A stretch of DNA of 22,595 bases, taken from Swaminathania salitolerans. Lineage in GTDB: Bacteria > Pseudomonadota > Alphaproteobacteria > Acetobacterales > Acetobacteraceae. The translations under genes were made by a program, and so were the position numbers. Below the pieces are notes generated by a model, which was not told where the DNA came from, did not search any database, and saw only the letters and a list, made by a program, of their open reading frames with translations. Below are positions 7,416 to 14,840 of the stretch, in pieces (within the stretch, counting starts at the first letter, position 1; the number at the start of each line of letters is the position of its first letter). The stretch lies in the NCBI RefSeq assembly GCF_025994315.1, contig NZ_BAQE01000006.1. One strand, 5' to 3'.

Positions 7416-8339
7416 GTGATGACCCCGAATGCGCCTTTGAAACCGAGCGCTTCATCTCCGGTCGTTCTGGCCCATATCTCCGATGTGCATCTTCCCCCTC
7501 CCTCTCCGCTTCCGGGCTGGCGCTCCTTTTGCAACAAGCGCCTTCTCAGCCTCGCTTCCTGGAAGAGACACCGGAGCCATCGTCATCTCCGCACGCTCTC
7601 CGACGAGATCCTGGGCGATATCGCACGTCTTCATCCGGATCTGATTCTCAATACCGGAGATCTGACCAATTTCGGTCTCACCGAGGAATTCCAGCAGGGC
7701 GCGGCATGGCTGCGGCGCCTGCCGCGACCGGGGCTGATCGTTCCGGGCAATCACGATGCCATGGTCGGACAGAGCTGGCAGGACGGCGCCGGTCTCTGGT
7801 CGGAATGGATGGAACGATGCGGGGAAGACGACTTCCCCTATTGCAGGCGCTTTGGCGAGATTGCCGTCATCGGCGTCAACAGCGCCGTTTCCACCCCGCC
7901 TTTCATGGCCTGCGGTCGCGTCGGCGCGGAGCAGCGTGCACGGCTGGCCCGGTTGCTGGACGAGACCCGGTCTCTCTGCCGGATCGTCATGATCCATCAT
8001 CCGCCACGGCGCGGCCTCGTGCCCTGGCGCAAATCCCTGCTCGATCATCGCAGAACCGCAGGCGTGATCGCGCGGCACGGGGCTGCCCTGGTGCTTCACG
8101 GTCACTCGCACGATGGGACAATCGCCGCGATCCCCGGCTCGGCCATCCCGCTCGTCGGGGTGGCGTCCGCGTCGCTTCGTTCCTCCAGATCCTGGCGCCA
8201 GGCGGGATGGAACCGTATCGCCGTGCGACGCGACATCGGGGGGAGCTGGGAAATCGATCTCGATCAGCGATGTTTCTCGCCTGACGATGGATGGCACATC
8301 CTGCGGCGCCGGCACTGGTCGATCCGGGCGGAAAGCTGA
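7416..8339 (+). CDS. Calcineurin-like metallophosphoesterase
   Basis: All five metal-site motifs of the family are present in 307 residues: SDVH (Asp23, His25), TGD (Asp82), GNHD (112-114), HHPP (His194-195) and GHSH (His230, His232). No signal peptide or membrane helix is seen, so the enzyme should act in the cytoplasm. The overall pattern recalls the CpdA/LpxH-type class but is not specific enough for either name. GAGGGAG at 7399-7405 serves either the GTG at 7416 or the ATG at 7419. The gene ends 2 bases before lptF, which puts it at the head of the exporter operon and suggests it hydrolyses a phosphate or pyrophosphate bond on a lipid or nucleotide-lipid intermediate. That role is inference. 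Confidence 0.8.
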   Translation: MMTPNAPLKPSASSPVVLAHISDVHLPPPSPLPGWRSFCNKRLLSLASWKRHRSHRHLRTLSDEILGDIARLHPDLILNTGDLTNFGLTEEFQQGAAWLRRLPRPGLIVPGNHDAMVGQSWQDGAGLWSEWMERCGEDDFPYCRRFGEIAVIGVNSAVSTPPFMACGRVGAEQRARLARLLDETRSLCRIVMIHHPPRRGLVPWRKSLLDHRRTAGVIARHGAALVLHGHSHDGTIAAIPGSAIPLVGVASASLRSSRSWRQAGWNRIAVRRDIGGSWEIDLDQRCFSPDDGWHILRRRHWSIRAES

Positions 8340-8341
8340 CG

Positions 8342-9541
8342 ATGCGCCGTTTTCGCCTGAGCACGCTGGACAGATATCTTCTGGCCCAGCTCATCCCTCC
8401 GTTTCTGGTTTCCCTGGCGGCTGTGCTGGCGGCCCTCCTGCTCGAGCGCCTGCTCGTCCTGTTCGACGATCTCGCGGCAGAGGGAAGCTCGCTCGCAACC
8501 TTCGTCGCGCTCCTGACCGATCTCCTTCCCCATTATCTCGGCCTCGCCCTGCCCGCGGCCCTGTGCGTCAGCGTCTTTCTGATCATACGGCGCATGAGCG
8601 ACAATAACGAGATCGACGCTCTCATGGCGAGCGGGGTCTCCCTGCTCCGCATCGCCCGCCCCTATATGTGGACCGGACTTGCGGTCGGTTTCGCGAGCAT
8701 CCTGCTCTATGGCTATATCCAGCCGGTCGCGCGATACGATTTTCGCTCCGGCTTCTATTATGCGGCGCATTCCGGATGGGCGCCCCATCTCCAGGCAGGC
8801 ATGTTCGCGACCACGGCCGACGATTCCATGCTGACCGCCGACCGGGTGAGCCGGAACGGAACCATCCTGCACGACATCTTCATCCGTCAGAGAGAACCGG
8901 GCGGCGCGGTCAGGATCATCACGGCCCGCAGGGGACTGGTGACCGCCGTCCCCTCGCTCAAGCAGACACGGCTCGATCTGTGGGATGGCCTCATCGTGTA
9001 CGATCCGCGCAACGGCAAGGGCAAGGCGACCCAGACACGGTTTACCCACAGCATGCGGGTTTTCGACCAGAGCCGCAGCACGGCAACCTTCCGTTCGCGC
9101 GGCATTGACGAGCGCGAGCTTACATTGTTCGAGCTGGCGACACGCCTCGAGGCGTCCCATCAGCGTCAGGGCGAGACCGGCACGCAAGGCGGCATCACCC
9201 GGTCGAGTCTGCGCGCGGAACTCGATTTCAGACTTGCCCGCGCGATCGCCATTCCTTTCATCCCTCCCCTGGCCGTGGCACTGGCCATCGGTGCGAAGCG
9301 TCGCCGTCCCATCATAGGGCTGATCGCCCTGGCGCTCGTGCTCGTAGGGTTCGATCACATGCTCCAGTTCGGTCACGGACTGGTGGCCACCGACAGCGTG
9401 CGCGGTCTCTATGCGATCTGGCTTCCGGAAATCGTGTTTTCGGCCACGTGCTTCGCCTCGATCTTCCGCCGATCCCGCGGGTCCTGGCGCAGGCGCAAGG
9501 CCATACCGCTGCAACGCAAGAGAGCCAGGAGACCCTCATGA
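8342..9541 (+). CDS. lptF: LptF-like permease of the YjgP/YjgQ family
   Basis: This inner-membrane protein of 399 residues has the LptF/LptG layout: paired N-terminal helices (about 13-40 and 55-85), the segment NNEIDALMASGVSLLRI with its conserved glycine and alanine, a third helix followed by IQPVARYDFRSG, a periplasmic beta-rich domain (about 130-285), and three C-terminal helices (about 300-385). With LptG and the ATPase LptB2, the family extracts lipid from the inner membrane and passes it to the periplasmic bridge. GGCGGAAAG lies just before the ATG. The stop overlaps lptG by ATGA. A second pair would be expected elsewhere if this one does not serve LPS. The surroundings here (hydroxylase, nucleotidyltransferase, glycosyltransferase, sphingolipid genes) are unlike the usual pepA-lptF-lptG context. 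Confidence 0.82.
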   Translation: MRRFRLSTLDRYLLAQLIPPFLVSLAAVLAALLLERLLVLFDDLAAEGSSLATFVALLTDLLPHYLGLALPAALCVSVFLIIRRMSDNNEIDALMASGVSLLRIARPYMWTGLAVGFASILLYGYIQPVARYDFRSGFYYAAHSGWAPHLQAGMFATTADDSMLTADRVSRNGTILHDIFIRQREPGGAVRIITARRGLVTAVPSLKQTRLDLWDGLIVYDPRNGKGKATQTRFTHSMRVFDQSRSTATFRSRGIDERELTLFELATRLEASHQRQGETGTQGGITRSSLRAELDFRLARAIAIPFIPPLAVALAIGAKRRRPIIGLIALALVLVGFDHMLQFGHGLVATDSVRGLYAIWLPEIVFSATCFASIFRRSRGSWRRRKAIPLQRKRARRPS

Positions 9542-10731
9542 TATCCGGGCTCAGAGGCATAGTCCCGAAAAAGGCGCCAGGCCGGGGCAATTCGGGGGGC
9601 GATTCCGGAGGCGGTCCGGGGGGCAGTTTCGGGGGCAGTTTCGGGGGCAATTACGGGGGCGGCGTCCTCGTCCGGCACCTCACACGCTCGCTTCTCTCGC
9701 GCACCGCGCTTTGCGGGGCGATCCTGATCGGGCTGCTCGAGATCCTCGGATTGCTCGAGGTAACGACGCCGATTCTCGAGCGGCATCTCGGTCTGGGGGG
9801 GATCGTGCATTACGCCCTGCTGCGGCTTCCGGCCCTGTCGGTTCAGACCCTGCCCCTGAGCACGCTGATCGGGGCGCTCTTCATGCTCATGCAGATGACG
9901 CTGAACAGCGAGATGGCCAGCCTGCGTGCGGCGGGTCTCTCCACCCGGCGTCTCGTGATCCTGCTTCTGCCAGCCATCGCCGCGATCAGTGCCTTCGGTA
10001 TCGGCATGCAGGAATTCGTTGCGCCGCGCAGCGAGATCGCGCTTACCTCATGGTGGAACCGCACCGATCCCGACCCCGCGACCGGAGGACGGGCCCTCTG
10101 GTTCCACGCCGCCGGCGACGTCGTGCATATCGACGGATTCAGCAAGGGCGGCGCGCGGCTCCTGAAACCCGCTCTCTATCACCGCGCGCCCAATGGCGAT
10201 CTGATCTCGGCAGATACGGCGCCGGATGCGGTATACGACCCGGTAGCGGGATGGCAGGCTGCCACCACACGCACGCTGACGCGGCTCAGCGACAAGGTTC
10301 TGATCGGAACGAGAACCGATGTGATTCTCCTCCCGCCGAGCATTACGCCGGAAACGATCATTCAGCTTTCCCAGCCTTATCCCGCACTTTCGAGCTGGTC
10401 GATCTGGAAGATCCTCCATCGGGGCGGCGCCTCCAGCCTCCCGAAAGCGACGTACCGGATGGCGCTGTTCGCGCCCTTCGTCCTGCCCGTATCGCTCTGC
10501 GCGATGCTTCTCCTCGCCCTTCCCGTGATCTATATTCCTCCCCGGGCGGGTACGAAAAGCCTCCTGCCGATTGCGGCCCTTGCTGCGGGTTTCGGTTTCA
10601 TAGTGCTTCAAGGCCTGATACAGGCACTCGGCAATGCAGGAACCCTGCCCGCGCCCGTCGCCATGGCGGCCCCACCCATTCTGGCTTTCCTTCTCGGAGG
10701 AGCCTGGATCGTGAAGATGGAAGAGACATGA
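9538..10731 (+). CDS. lptG: LptG-like permease with a glycine-rich N-terminal extension
   Basis: This YjgP/YjgQ family membrane protein (397 residues) is the partner of the preceding LptF. After a repetitive Gly/Ser/Asn stretch (residues 17-40) come helices at about 50-75 and 90-125, the hallmark NSEMASLRAAGLSTRRL, a third helix, QEFVAPRSE, a periplasmic domain (about 170-300) and three C-terminal helices. It has overlapping ATGA junctions with lptF upstream and with the hydroxylase downstream, so all three are translated together. The extension precedes the first helix and should be cytoplasmic, near where LptB would dock. Such an extension is not part of typical LptG. Function by family: ABC-type lipid extraction toward the outer membrane. 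Cargo is unproven. Confidence 0.82.
   Translation: MISGLRGIVPKKAPGRGNSGGDSGGGPGGSFGGSFGGNYGGGVLVRHLTRSLLSRTALCGAILIGLLEILGLLEVTTPILERHLGLGGIVHYALLRLPALSVQTLPLSTLIGALFMLMQMTLNSEMASLRAAGLSTRRLVILLLPAIAAISAFGIGMQEFVAPRSEIALTSWWNRTDPDPATGGRALWFHAAGDVVHIDGFSKGGARLLKPALYHRAPNGDLISADTAPDAVYDPVAGWQAATTRTLTRLSDKVLIGTRTDVILLPPSITPETIIQLSQPYPALSSWSIWKILHRGGASSLPKATYRMALFAPFVLPVSLCAMLLLALPVIYIPPRAGTKSLLPIAALAAGFGFIVLQGLIQALGNAGTLPAPVAMAAPPILAFLLGGAWIVKMEET
9586..9657 (+). repeat. Six 12-base tandem units coding GG-x-x in LptG
   Basis: In-frame 12-base units encode GNSG, GDSG, GGPG, GSFG, GSFG and GNYG. Units four and five are identical at the DNA level. They make the flexible cytoplasmic N-terminus of LptG. 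The period is the same as that of the repeat in the Tam41-like gene. Confidence 0.8.
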
Positions 10732-11546
10732 GCCAGTCCAGTTCTGACCAACCCGAGGGATTCTGGCGCGCCTTCTGGGCAGCCCGGAGCAATCAGGGAT
10801 CGCTGCGCACCGGACGGAGCTTCGATCTCGGCAAGATGAGTCTCCCCCATCTCTGGATGGCCTATCTCACCTACCCCACCATCCTTCTCTATTTCGCGCT
10901 CATCCTCGTTTCCTCCGCCATTGCCATTGCCTGCGGCCCCCGTTTCGGAACAACCCTCATTGCGGTGCTGCTCGTCATCGGCATCTATCCCTTCGCCTGG
11001 TACGCCATTCACCGTTTCATCCTGCACGGGCGCTGGCTCTACCGGAATCCTGTCACGGCCTCTCTCTGGAAACGCGTCCATTTCGATCATCACCAGGATC
11101 CGCATCTGCTGGATGTCCTGTTCGGATCGCCGCTCAACACCATTCCCACCATCGCCATCATCGTGATGCCCATCGGCTGGGCGATCGATGGCGTCAGCAC
11201 CGCCTTTGCCGCTCTTGCGACCGGGCTGGTGATGACCTGCATCTATGAGTTCTTCCACTGCATCCAGCATCTGGCCTACAAACCGCGCTGGAAATGGGTC
11301 GCCCGCATCAAGCAGCTTCATGTTCTCCATCATTTCCATGACGAGGACGGCAATTATGGCATCACCAATTATGCCGCGGACCGTCTGTTCGGCAGTTTCT
11401 ACCGCGAGGCCCGTGCGCGGCCCCGCAGCGCGCATGTCTTCGATCTGGGCTACGATCTCGAAGAGGCCCGGCGCTATCCCTGGGTCATGAACCGCACGGG
11501 TGCACCGCCCAAACAGCGTCCGGACGGAGCGCGGCGCAACGGGTAG
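10728..11546 (+). CDS. Fatty acid hydroxylase / sterol desaturase superfamily membrane enzyme
   Basis: This integral membrane di-iron oxygenase has 272 residues and a complete histidine set: HRFILH (His95, His100), HFDHH (118-122), HCIQH (177-181) and HVLHHFH (198-204). Hydrophobic segments at about 45-70, 75-95, 135-155 and 158-178 would form the helical bundle, with the iron site facing the cytoplasm. Members hydroxylate or desaturate lipids, for instance ceramide fatty acids (2-hydroxylation) or the sphinganine C4 position. Acetic acid bacteria are known to contain ceramides with 2-hydroxypalmitate, so a ceramide or fatty acyl hydroxylase is the likeliest role here; the position attacked cannot be read from sequence. 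It overlaps lptG by ATGA and ends 7 bases before the nucleotidyltransferase. A carotenoid or sterol substrate is less likely, as no related pathway gene is nearby. Confidence 0.8.
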   Translation: MSQSSSDQPEGFWRAFWAARSNQGSLRTGRSFDLGKMSLPHLWMAYLTYPTILLYFALILVSSAIAIACGPRFGTTLIAVLLVIGIYPFAWYAIHRFILHGRWLYRNPVTASLWKRVHFDHHQDPHLLDVLFGSPLNTIPTIAIIVMPIGWAIDGVSTAFAALATGLVMTCIYEFFHCIQHLAYKPRWKWVARIKQLHVLHHFHDEDGNYGITNYAADRLFGSFYREARARPRSAHVFDLGYDLEEARRYPWVMNRTGAPPKQRPDGARRNG

Positions 11547-11553
11547 AGACGAC

Positions 11554-12312
11554 ATGACCCTTCCCGTTCTGGTCCTTGCCGGATCACGCGACGGCGCGCA
11601 GGATCCTCTCGCGCGACATGGCGGCGTGCCGCACAAGGCCCTGCTCCCGGTCGCCGGTCGCCCGATGATCGACCGGGTGCTCCAGACCCTCTCGACCTGT
11701 CCGGAACTCGGGCCGATCCATGTCAGCATCGAAACCCCGGAGGCACTGGCGCATCTCGAAAGGCCTTTCGATTGCCTGCCGACGGCAAAGGGTCCGAGCG
11801 GCAGCGTGGCCCTCGCCCTCGAGCGTCTCGGCACGCCCCTCCTCATCACGACCGCCGATCATCCCCTTCTGCGGCGGGAATGGATCGCCGCCTTCATCGA
11901 TGCGGCCGAGCGGACCGATTGCGATCTGGCCGTCGGCATCGCAACACGCGAGAGCATCGAGCGCGACGTTCCGGATACGAAGCGCACCTATATTCCGCTG
12001 AGCGACATGATGTTCTCGGGATGCAATCTCTTTCTTCTGCGCAACAGCCGCGCCGAAGCCGTCGTCAAACTGTGGCAGACTCTCGAGAGAGACCGCAAAC
12101 ATCCGCTCCGGATGGCCCGGACCCTCGGGGCGGGCATTCTGCTGCGCGCCCTGTGCAGGCGGCTCTCCAGCACGGTGCTGCTGTCGCGACTCCGCAAGCT
12201 GACGGGGGCCAGGGTCGCCCTCGTGCCGATCGATGACGGACGCGCGGCTGTCGATGTCGACAAACCCGAGGATCTTCGCCTCGTGATCGCGCTCATGGCG
12301 TCCGCCGGATGA
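11554..12312 (+). CDS. MobA-like nucleotidyltransferase
   Basis: This 252-residue GT-A-fold NTP transferase has the N-terminal nucleotide loop VLAGSRDG (7-14), the PHKALLPVAGRPMIDRV segment with the phosphate-contacting Lys28, and the metal-binding region TTADHPLL (99-106). Enzymes of this kind couple a sugar-phosphate or alcohol-phosphate to CTP, UTP or GTP. The molybdenum-cofactor role of MobA is unlikely, as no molybdopterin gene is nearby. The start follows GGTAGAG, and the 3' end overlaps the GT4 gene by ATGA. I infer that it makes an activated head-group donor for the adjacent glycosyltransferase, or for the TagF-like protein of region A. It could correspond to one of the Caulobacter ceramide phosphoglycerate genes, but that needs alignment. 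Confidence 0.72.
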   Translation: MTLPVLVLAGSRDGAQDPLARHGGVPHKALLPVAGRPMIDRVLQTLSTCPELGPIHVSIETPEALAHLERPFDCLPTAKGPSGSVALALERLGTPLLITTADHPLLRREWIAAFIDAAERTDCDLAVGIATRESIERDVPDTKRTYIPLSDMMFSGCNLFLLRNSRAEAVVKLWQTLERDRKHPLRMARTLGAGILLRALCRRLSSTVLLSRLRKLTGARVALVPIDDGRAAVDVDKPEDLRLVIALMASAG

Positions 12313-13382
12313 AAATCGTCTATGTGATCAACTCGGTCGAGGGAGGCGGCGCTGCCCTGCCCGTGCCCGCCATCGCCTCCGTCATGCGGGCCCGCGGCCA
12401 TGAGGTCACGATCCTGGCCCTGACGCGTCGCGACGGTCGTGCCATACGCCCCATGATCGAGGCCGGTCTGACCGTGCATGTCCGCGAGGGCGGGAGAAAG
12501 GATCATCCCGCTGCCCTGGCCTGGCTCGACCGGGTCATCGGCGAGCAGAAACCCGATCTCATCTGGACTTCGCTCACACGGGCCACGCTTCTCGGCCAGC
12601 TCGTCGGCCTGCGCCGACGCCTGCCGGTGGTGAGCTGGCAGCATTCCGCCCGCCTGAAGCCGGTCAATGCGCGCCTGCTGCGTCTGACCCGATGCCTGAC
12701 GAAGCTCTGGATCGCGGATTCGGACTGCGTGCTTTCGGAGACGCGGCGCAAGCTCCGCCTGCCCGAAAACCGGATCGCCTGCTGGCCGATCTTCCGGGCC
12801 GATCCGACTTTTCCCGTCGCCCCTCCATGGGAGCCCGGCCAGATCATCAGGATCGGGACACTCGGTCGCCTTCACCCGGTCAAGGGTTATGACGTGCTTT
12901 GCAGGGCCGTGTCCCTGCTGACGAAAATGAAGGATCTGCCACCTTTCGAGGTCGTGATCGCAGGAGAGGGCGAGGAGCGCGACAGGCTGGCGGAACGGAT
13001 CGCCCGGGACGCGCTTCCGGTTTCGCTGATCGGTTATTGCAGCGACCCCGCCACCTTCCTCCCGGGCCTTTCCCTCTATGTCCAGCCCTCTCACTGGGAG
13101 GGATTCTGCCTTGCGGCGCATGAGGCAATGCTTGCCCGCCTGCCGGTGATCGCCTCTGCCGCAGGCGAGCTTCCCCGCACGATCGACGAGAGCTGCGGGC
13201 GCATCGTGCCTCCGGGCGATCCCGAAGCCCTCGCCCTGGCCCTGGCGGACAGGCTTCGCCAGCCCGGGACTCTGGCGGCCATGGGCAGCCATGCCCGCGC
13301 ACGGGTGCTCGCGCGCTTTGCAGCGGAGTCCTTCGACCGTTGCGGCGATGCGCTCATGGCCCGTGTCGAGCGCCTTGTCTGA
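12309..13382 (+). CDS. GT4-family glycosyltransferase
   Basis: This GT-B-fold retaining glycosyltransferase of 357 residues has the N-terminal acceptor-side loop INSVEGGGAA (7-16), the start of the donor domain IGTLGRLHPVKG (182-193) with the phosphate-binding Arg187 and Lys192, VVIAGEGEERDRL (215-227), and the E-x7-E pair Glu264/Glu272 in EGFCLAAHE. It has no transmembrane helix, so it should act at the cytoplasmic face of the inner membrane. It overlaps the preceding gene by ATGA and is the last tightly linked gene of the phosphoesterase-lptFG operon. A sugar transfer onto a ceramide or related lipid before export is a reasonable inference. Sugar and acceptor are unknown. Confidence 0.8.
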   Translation: MKIVYVINSVEGGGAALPVPAIASVMRARGHEVTILALTRRDGRAIRPMIEAGLTVHVREGGRKDHPAALAWLDRVIGEQKPDLIWTSLTRATLLGQLVGLRRRLPVVSWQHSARLKPVNARLLRLTRCLTKLWIADSDCVLSETRRKLRLPENRIACWPIFRADPTFPVAPPWEPGQIIRIGTLGRLHPVKGYDVLCRAVSLLTKMKDLPPFEVVIAGEGEERDRLAERIARDALPVSLIGYCSDPATFLPGLSLYVQPSHWEGFCLAAHEAMLARLPVIASAAGELPRTIDESCGRIVPPGDPEALALALADRLRQPGTLAAMGSHARARVLARFAAESFDRCGDALMARVERLV

Positions 13383-13425
13383 AGAGACGTTCCCACCCGC
13401 GAACCGGAATCGTGAAGGAGGAATC

Positions 13426-13935
13426 GTGAGAGAGGAACGGGACGGAATTTCTCTTCCCGAAACGCAGCTCGCGATCCGGCGCGGGGTCCTCGCCCTGTGT
13501 CGCTCCCTCGGCTGGGCATGCATCAACGAATTCAGTCTTCCCGCTGCCGGACGCCGGGCCGACATCATGGCGCTCTCCCGCGACGGCCTGCTGCATTGCA
13601 TCGAAATCAAGTCCGGAACGCGGGATTTCCTGACCGACCGGAAATGGCAGAGCTATCGCGACTGGTGCGATCATCTCTATTTCGCGTTCGACCAGAATTT
13701 CCCTGCCGGGTTGATCCCCGAGGATACGGGCGTCTTCATCGCGCATCTGGGCGAAACCCCCTCAACCATTCCGGCCGAATGTGCCATCATCCGCGAAAGC
13801 CCGCTGCGAAAACTGCCACCCGCCCGCAGAAAGACCCTCATGCAGCTCTTTGGCCATACCGCCGCGACCCGGCTCATGTCGCTCGAGGATCCGGCCATGA
13901 CCGCCTCTCTGCGCGCTGCCCGGCGGGTCGACTGA
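13426..13935 (+). CDS. mmcB: MmcB-family DNA repair protein
   Basis: This 169-residue protein has the nuclease-like core RRADIMALSRDG, HCIEIKSG and RDFLTDRKWQSYRDWCDHLYFA, matching the MmcB (DUF1052-type) family first studied in Caulobacter as part of the SOS/DNA damage response. The D-x(n)-E-x-K pattern resembles the PD-(D/E)xK nuclease fold, although enzymatic activity should not be assumed. The GTG start has an excellent AAGGAGG at 13415-13421, only 4 bases away. It lies 43 bases after the glycosyltransferase, so it may be co-transcribed, but its function appears unrelated to lipids. No SOS-box-like operator was recognised in the short gap. Confidence 0.8.
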   Translation: MREERDGISLPETQLAIRRGVLALCRSLGWACINEFSLPAAGRRADIMALSRDGLLHCIEIKSGTRDFLTDRKWQSYRDWCDHLYFAFDQNFPAGLIPEDTGVFIAHLGETPSTIPAECAIIRESPLRKLPPARRKTLMQLFGHTAATRLMSLEDPAMTASLRAARRVD

Positions 13936-13954
13936 GTCAACAAGGAGACATTTC

Positions 13955-14749
13955 ATGAGTGACCATCGCCATATTGCCCGGCGCCTGGAAATTGCCCGTT
14001 CGGTCGTTTCCGATGCGGCGGCGCTCGCCATGGCGATGAGGCCCCCTCCGGGCGGTCCGACAGGGACGACGAAGGGTCTTCAGGATTATGTGACCGAGGC
14101 GGACACGGCCGTCGAGGCTCTGGTCTCTTCCCGCCTGAACGACCTCTTTCCGGAAGACGGATTCATGGGAGAGGAAGGCGGACGTCTCAGACAGGGTGCG
14201 CTCACCTGGGTGATCGACCCGATCGACGGAACCTCCAACTATGCCCGGGGTCGCGAACGCTGGTGCGTCTCGCTCGGCCTGCTGGAGAACGACCTGCCCG
14301 TGGCAGGCGTGATCCAGGCCCCCGCCCTCGGTGAAACCTACTGGGCCATGCGTGGCTGCGGCGCCTGGATGAACGGCTCCCGCCTCAAGGCCTCTCCGGT
14401 GACGGATACATGCAGTGCCATGGTCGAAATGGGCTGGAGTGCCAAGGTCGCCCCGGCTCTCTATGCCCGCCATGCACAATCCTTTCTCGAGCTGGGAATC
14501 GCACCGCGTACCGGCGCCTGCGGCGCGCTCGCCCTGGCCGATGTGGCATCGGGCCGGAGCGATGGCTATCTCGAGATCGCCATCAATCTCTGGGACGTCG
14601 CAGCGGGCCTCGTCCTGCTTCATGAGGCAGGCGCGCGCGTATCCCCCTTCCTTGCCGATGGCGGTCTGACCGGCTGCATTCCGATTCTCGCAACCGCGCC
14701 GGGCGTGGCCGAGCCGGTCGCACGCGCTGCGGGGATGCGTCTGTCATGA
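13955..14749 (+). CDS. Inositol-monophosphatase-family phosphatase
   Basis: This protein of 264 residues has every metal and substrate motif of the family: VTEAD (46-50), GEE (72-74), the signature WVIDPIDGTSNY (85-96) and WDVAAG (213-218). The reaction is Mg-dependent hydrolysis of a small phosphate ester. The family covers inositol-1-phosphatase (SuhB), histidinol phosphatase and 3'(2'),5'-bisphosphate nucleotidase, and sequence alone does not separate them here. AAGGAG is well placed before the ATG. The gene is 19 bases after mmcB. A role in making free inositol for a lipid head group is possible given the setting, but unsupported by any direct evidence. Confidence 0.8.
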   Translation: MSDHRHIARRLEIARSVVSDAAALAMAMRPPPGGPTGTTKGLQDYVTEADTAVEALVSSRLNDLFPEDGFMGEEGGRLRQGALTWVIDPIDGTSNYARGRERWCVSLGLLENDLPVAGVIQAPALGETYWAMRGCGAWMNGSRLKASPVTDTCSAMVEMGWSAKVAPALYARHAQSFLELGIAPRTGACGALALADVASGRSDGYLEIAINLWDVAAGLVLLHEAGARVSPFLADGGLTGCIPILATAPGVAEPVARAAGMRLS

Positions 14750-14793
14750 CGGAACGTTCCCTCTCCCATCATCACGCCATATTTCCCGCTCAG

Positions 14794-14811
14794 GGCAGGA
14801 TTTTTCCTGTC
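14794..14811 (+). terminator. Short hairpin before the SYLF gene
   Basis: GGCAGGA (14794-14800) pairs with TCCTGTC (14805-14811) around a TTTT loop, with one G-U pair. It lies between the phosphatase and the SYLF gene. No T-run follows, so termination would be weak, and it may instead structure the SYLF leader. Confidence 0.25.
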
Positions 14812-14840
14812 ACGGCCACACAAAGCGAGGCTCACTCCTC

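Noticed and set aside
9411..10727. N-terminal extension that would fuse about 440 residues to the hydroxylase
   Set aside because: This stretch overlaps lptG in another frame and is Arg/Pro/Ser-rich. The ATGA overlap at 10728 gives the natural start of the hydroxylase.
11988..13610. 540-codon - strand frame over the glycosyltransferase and mmcB
   Set aside because: It spans two genes and their gap on the opposite strand, which a real gene would not be expected to do, and shows no family features.
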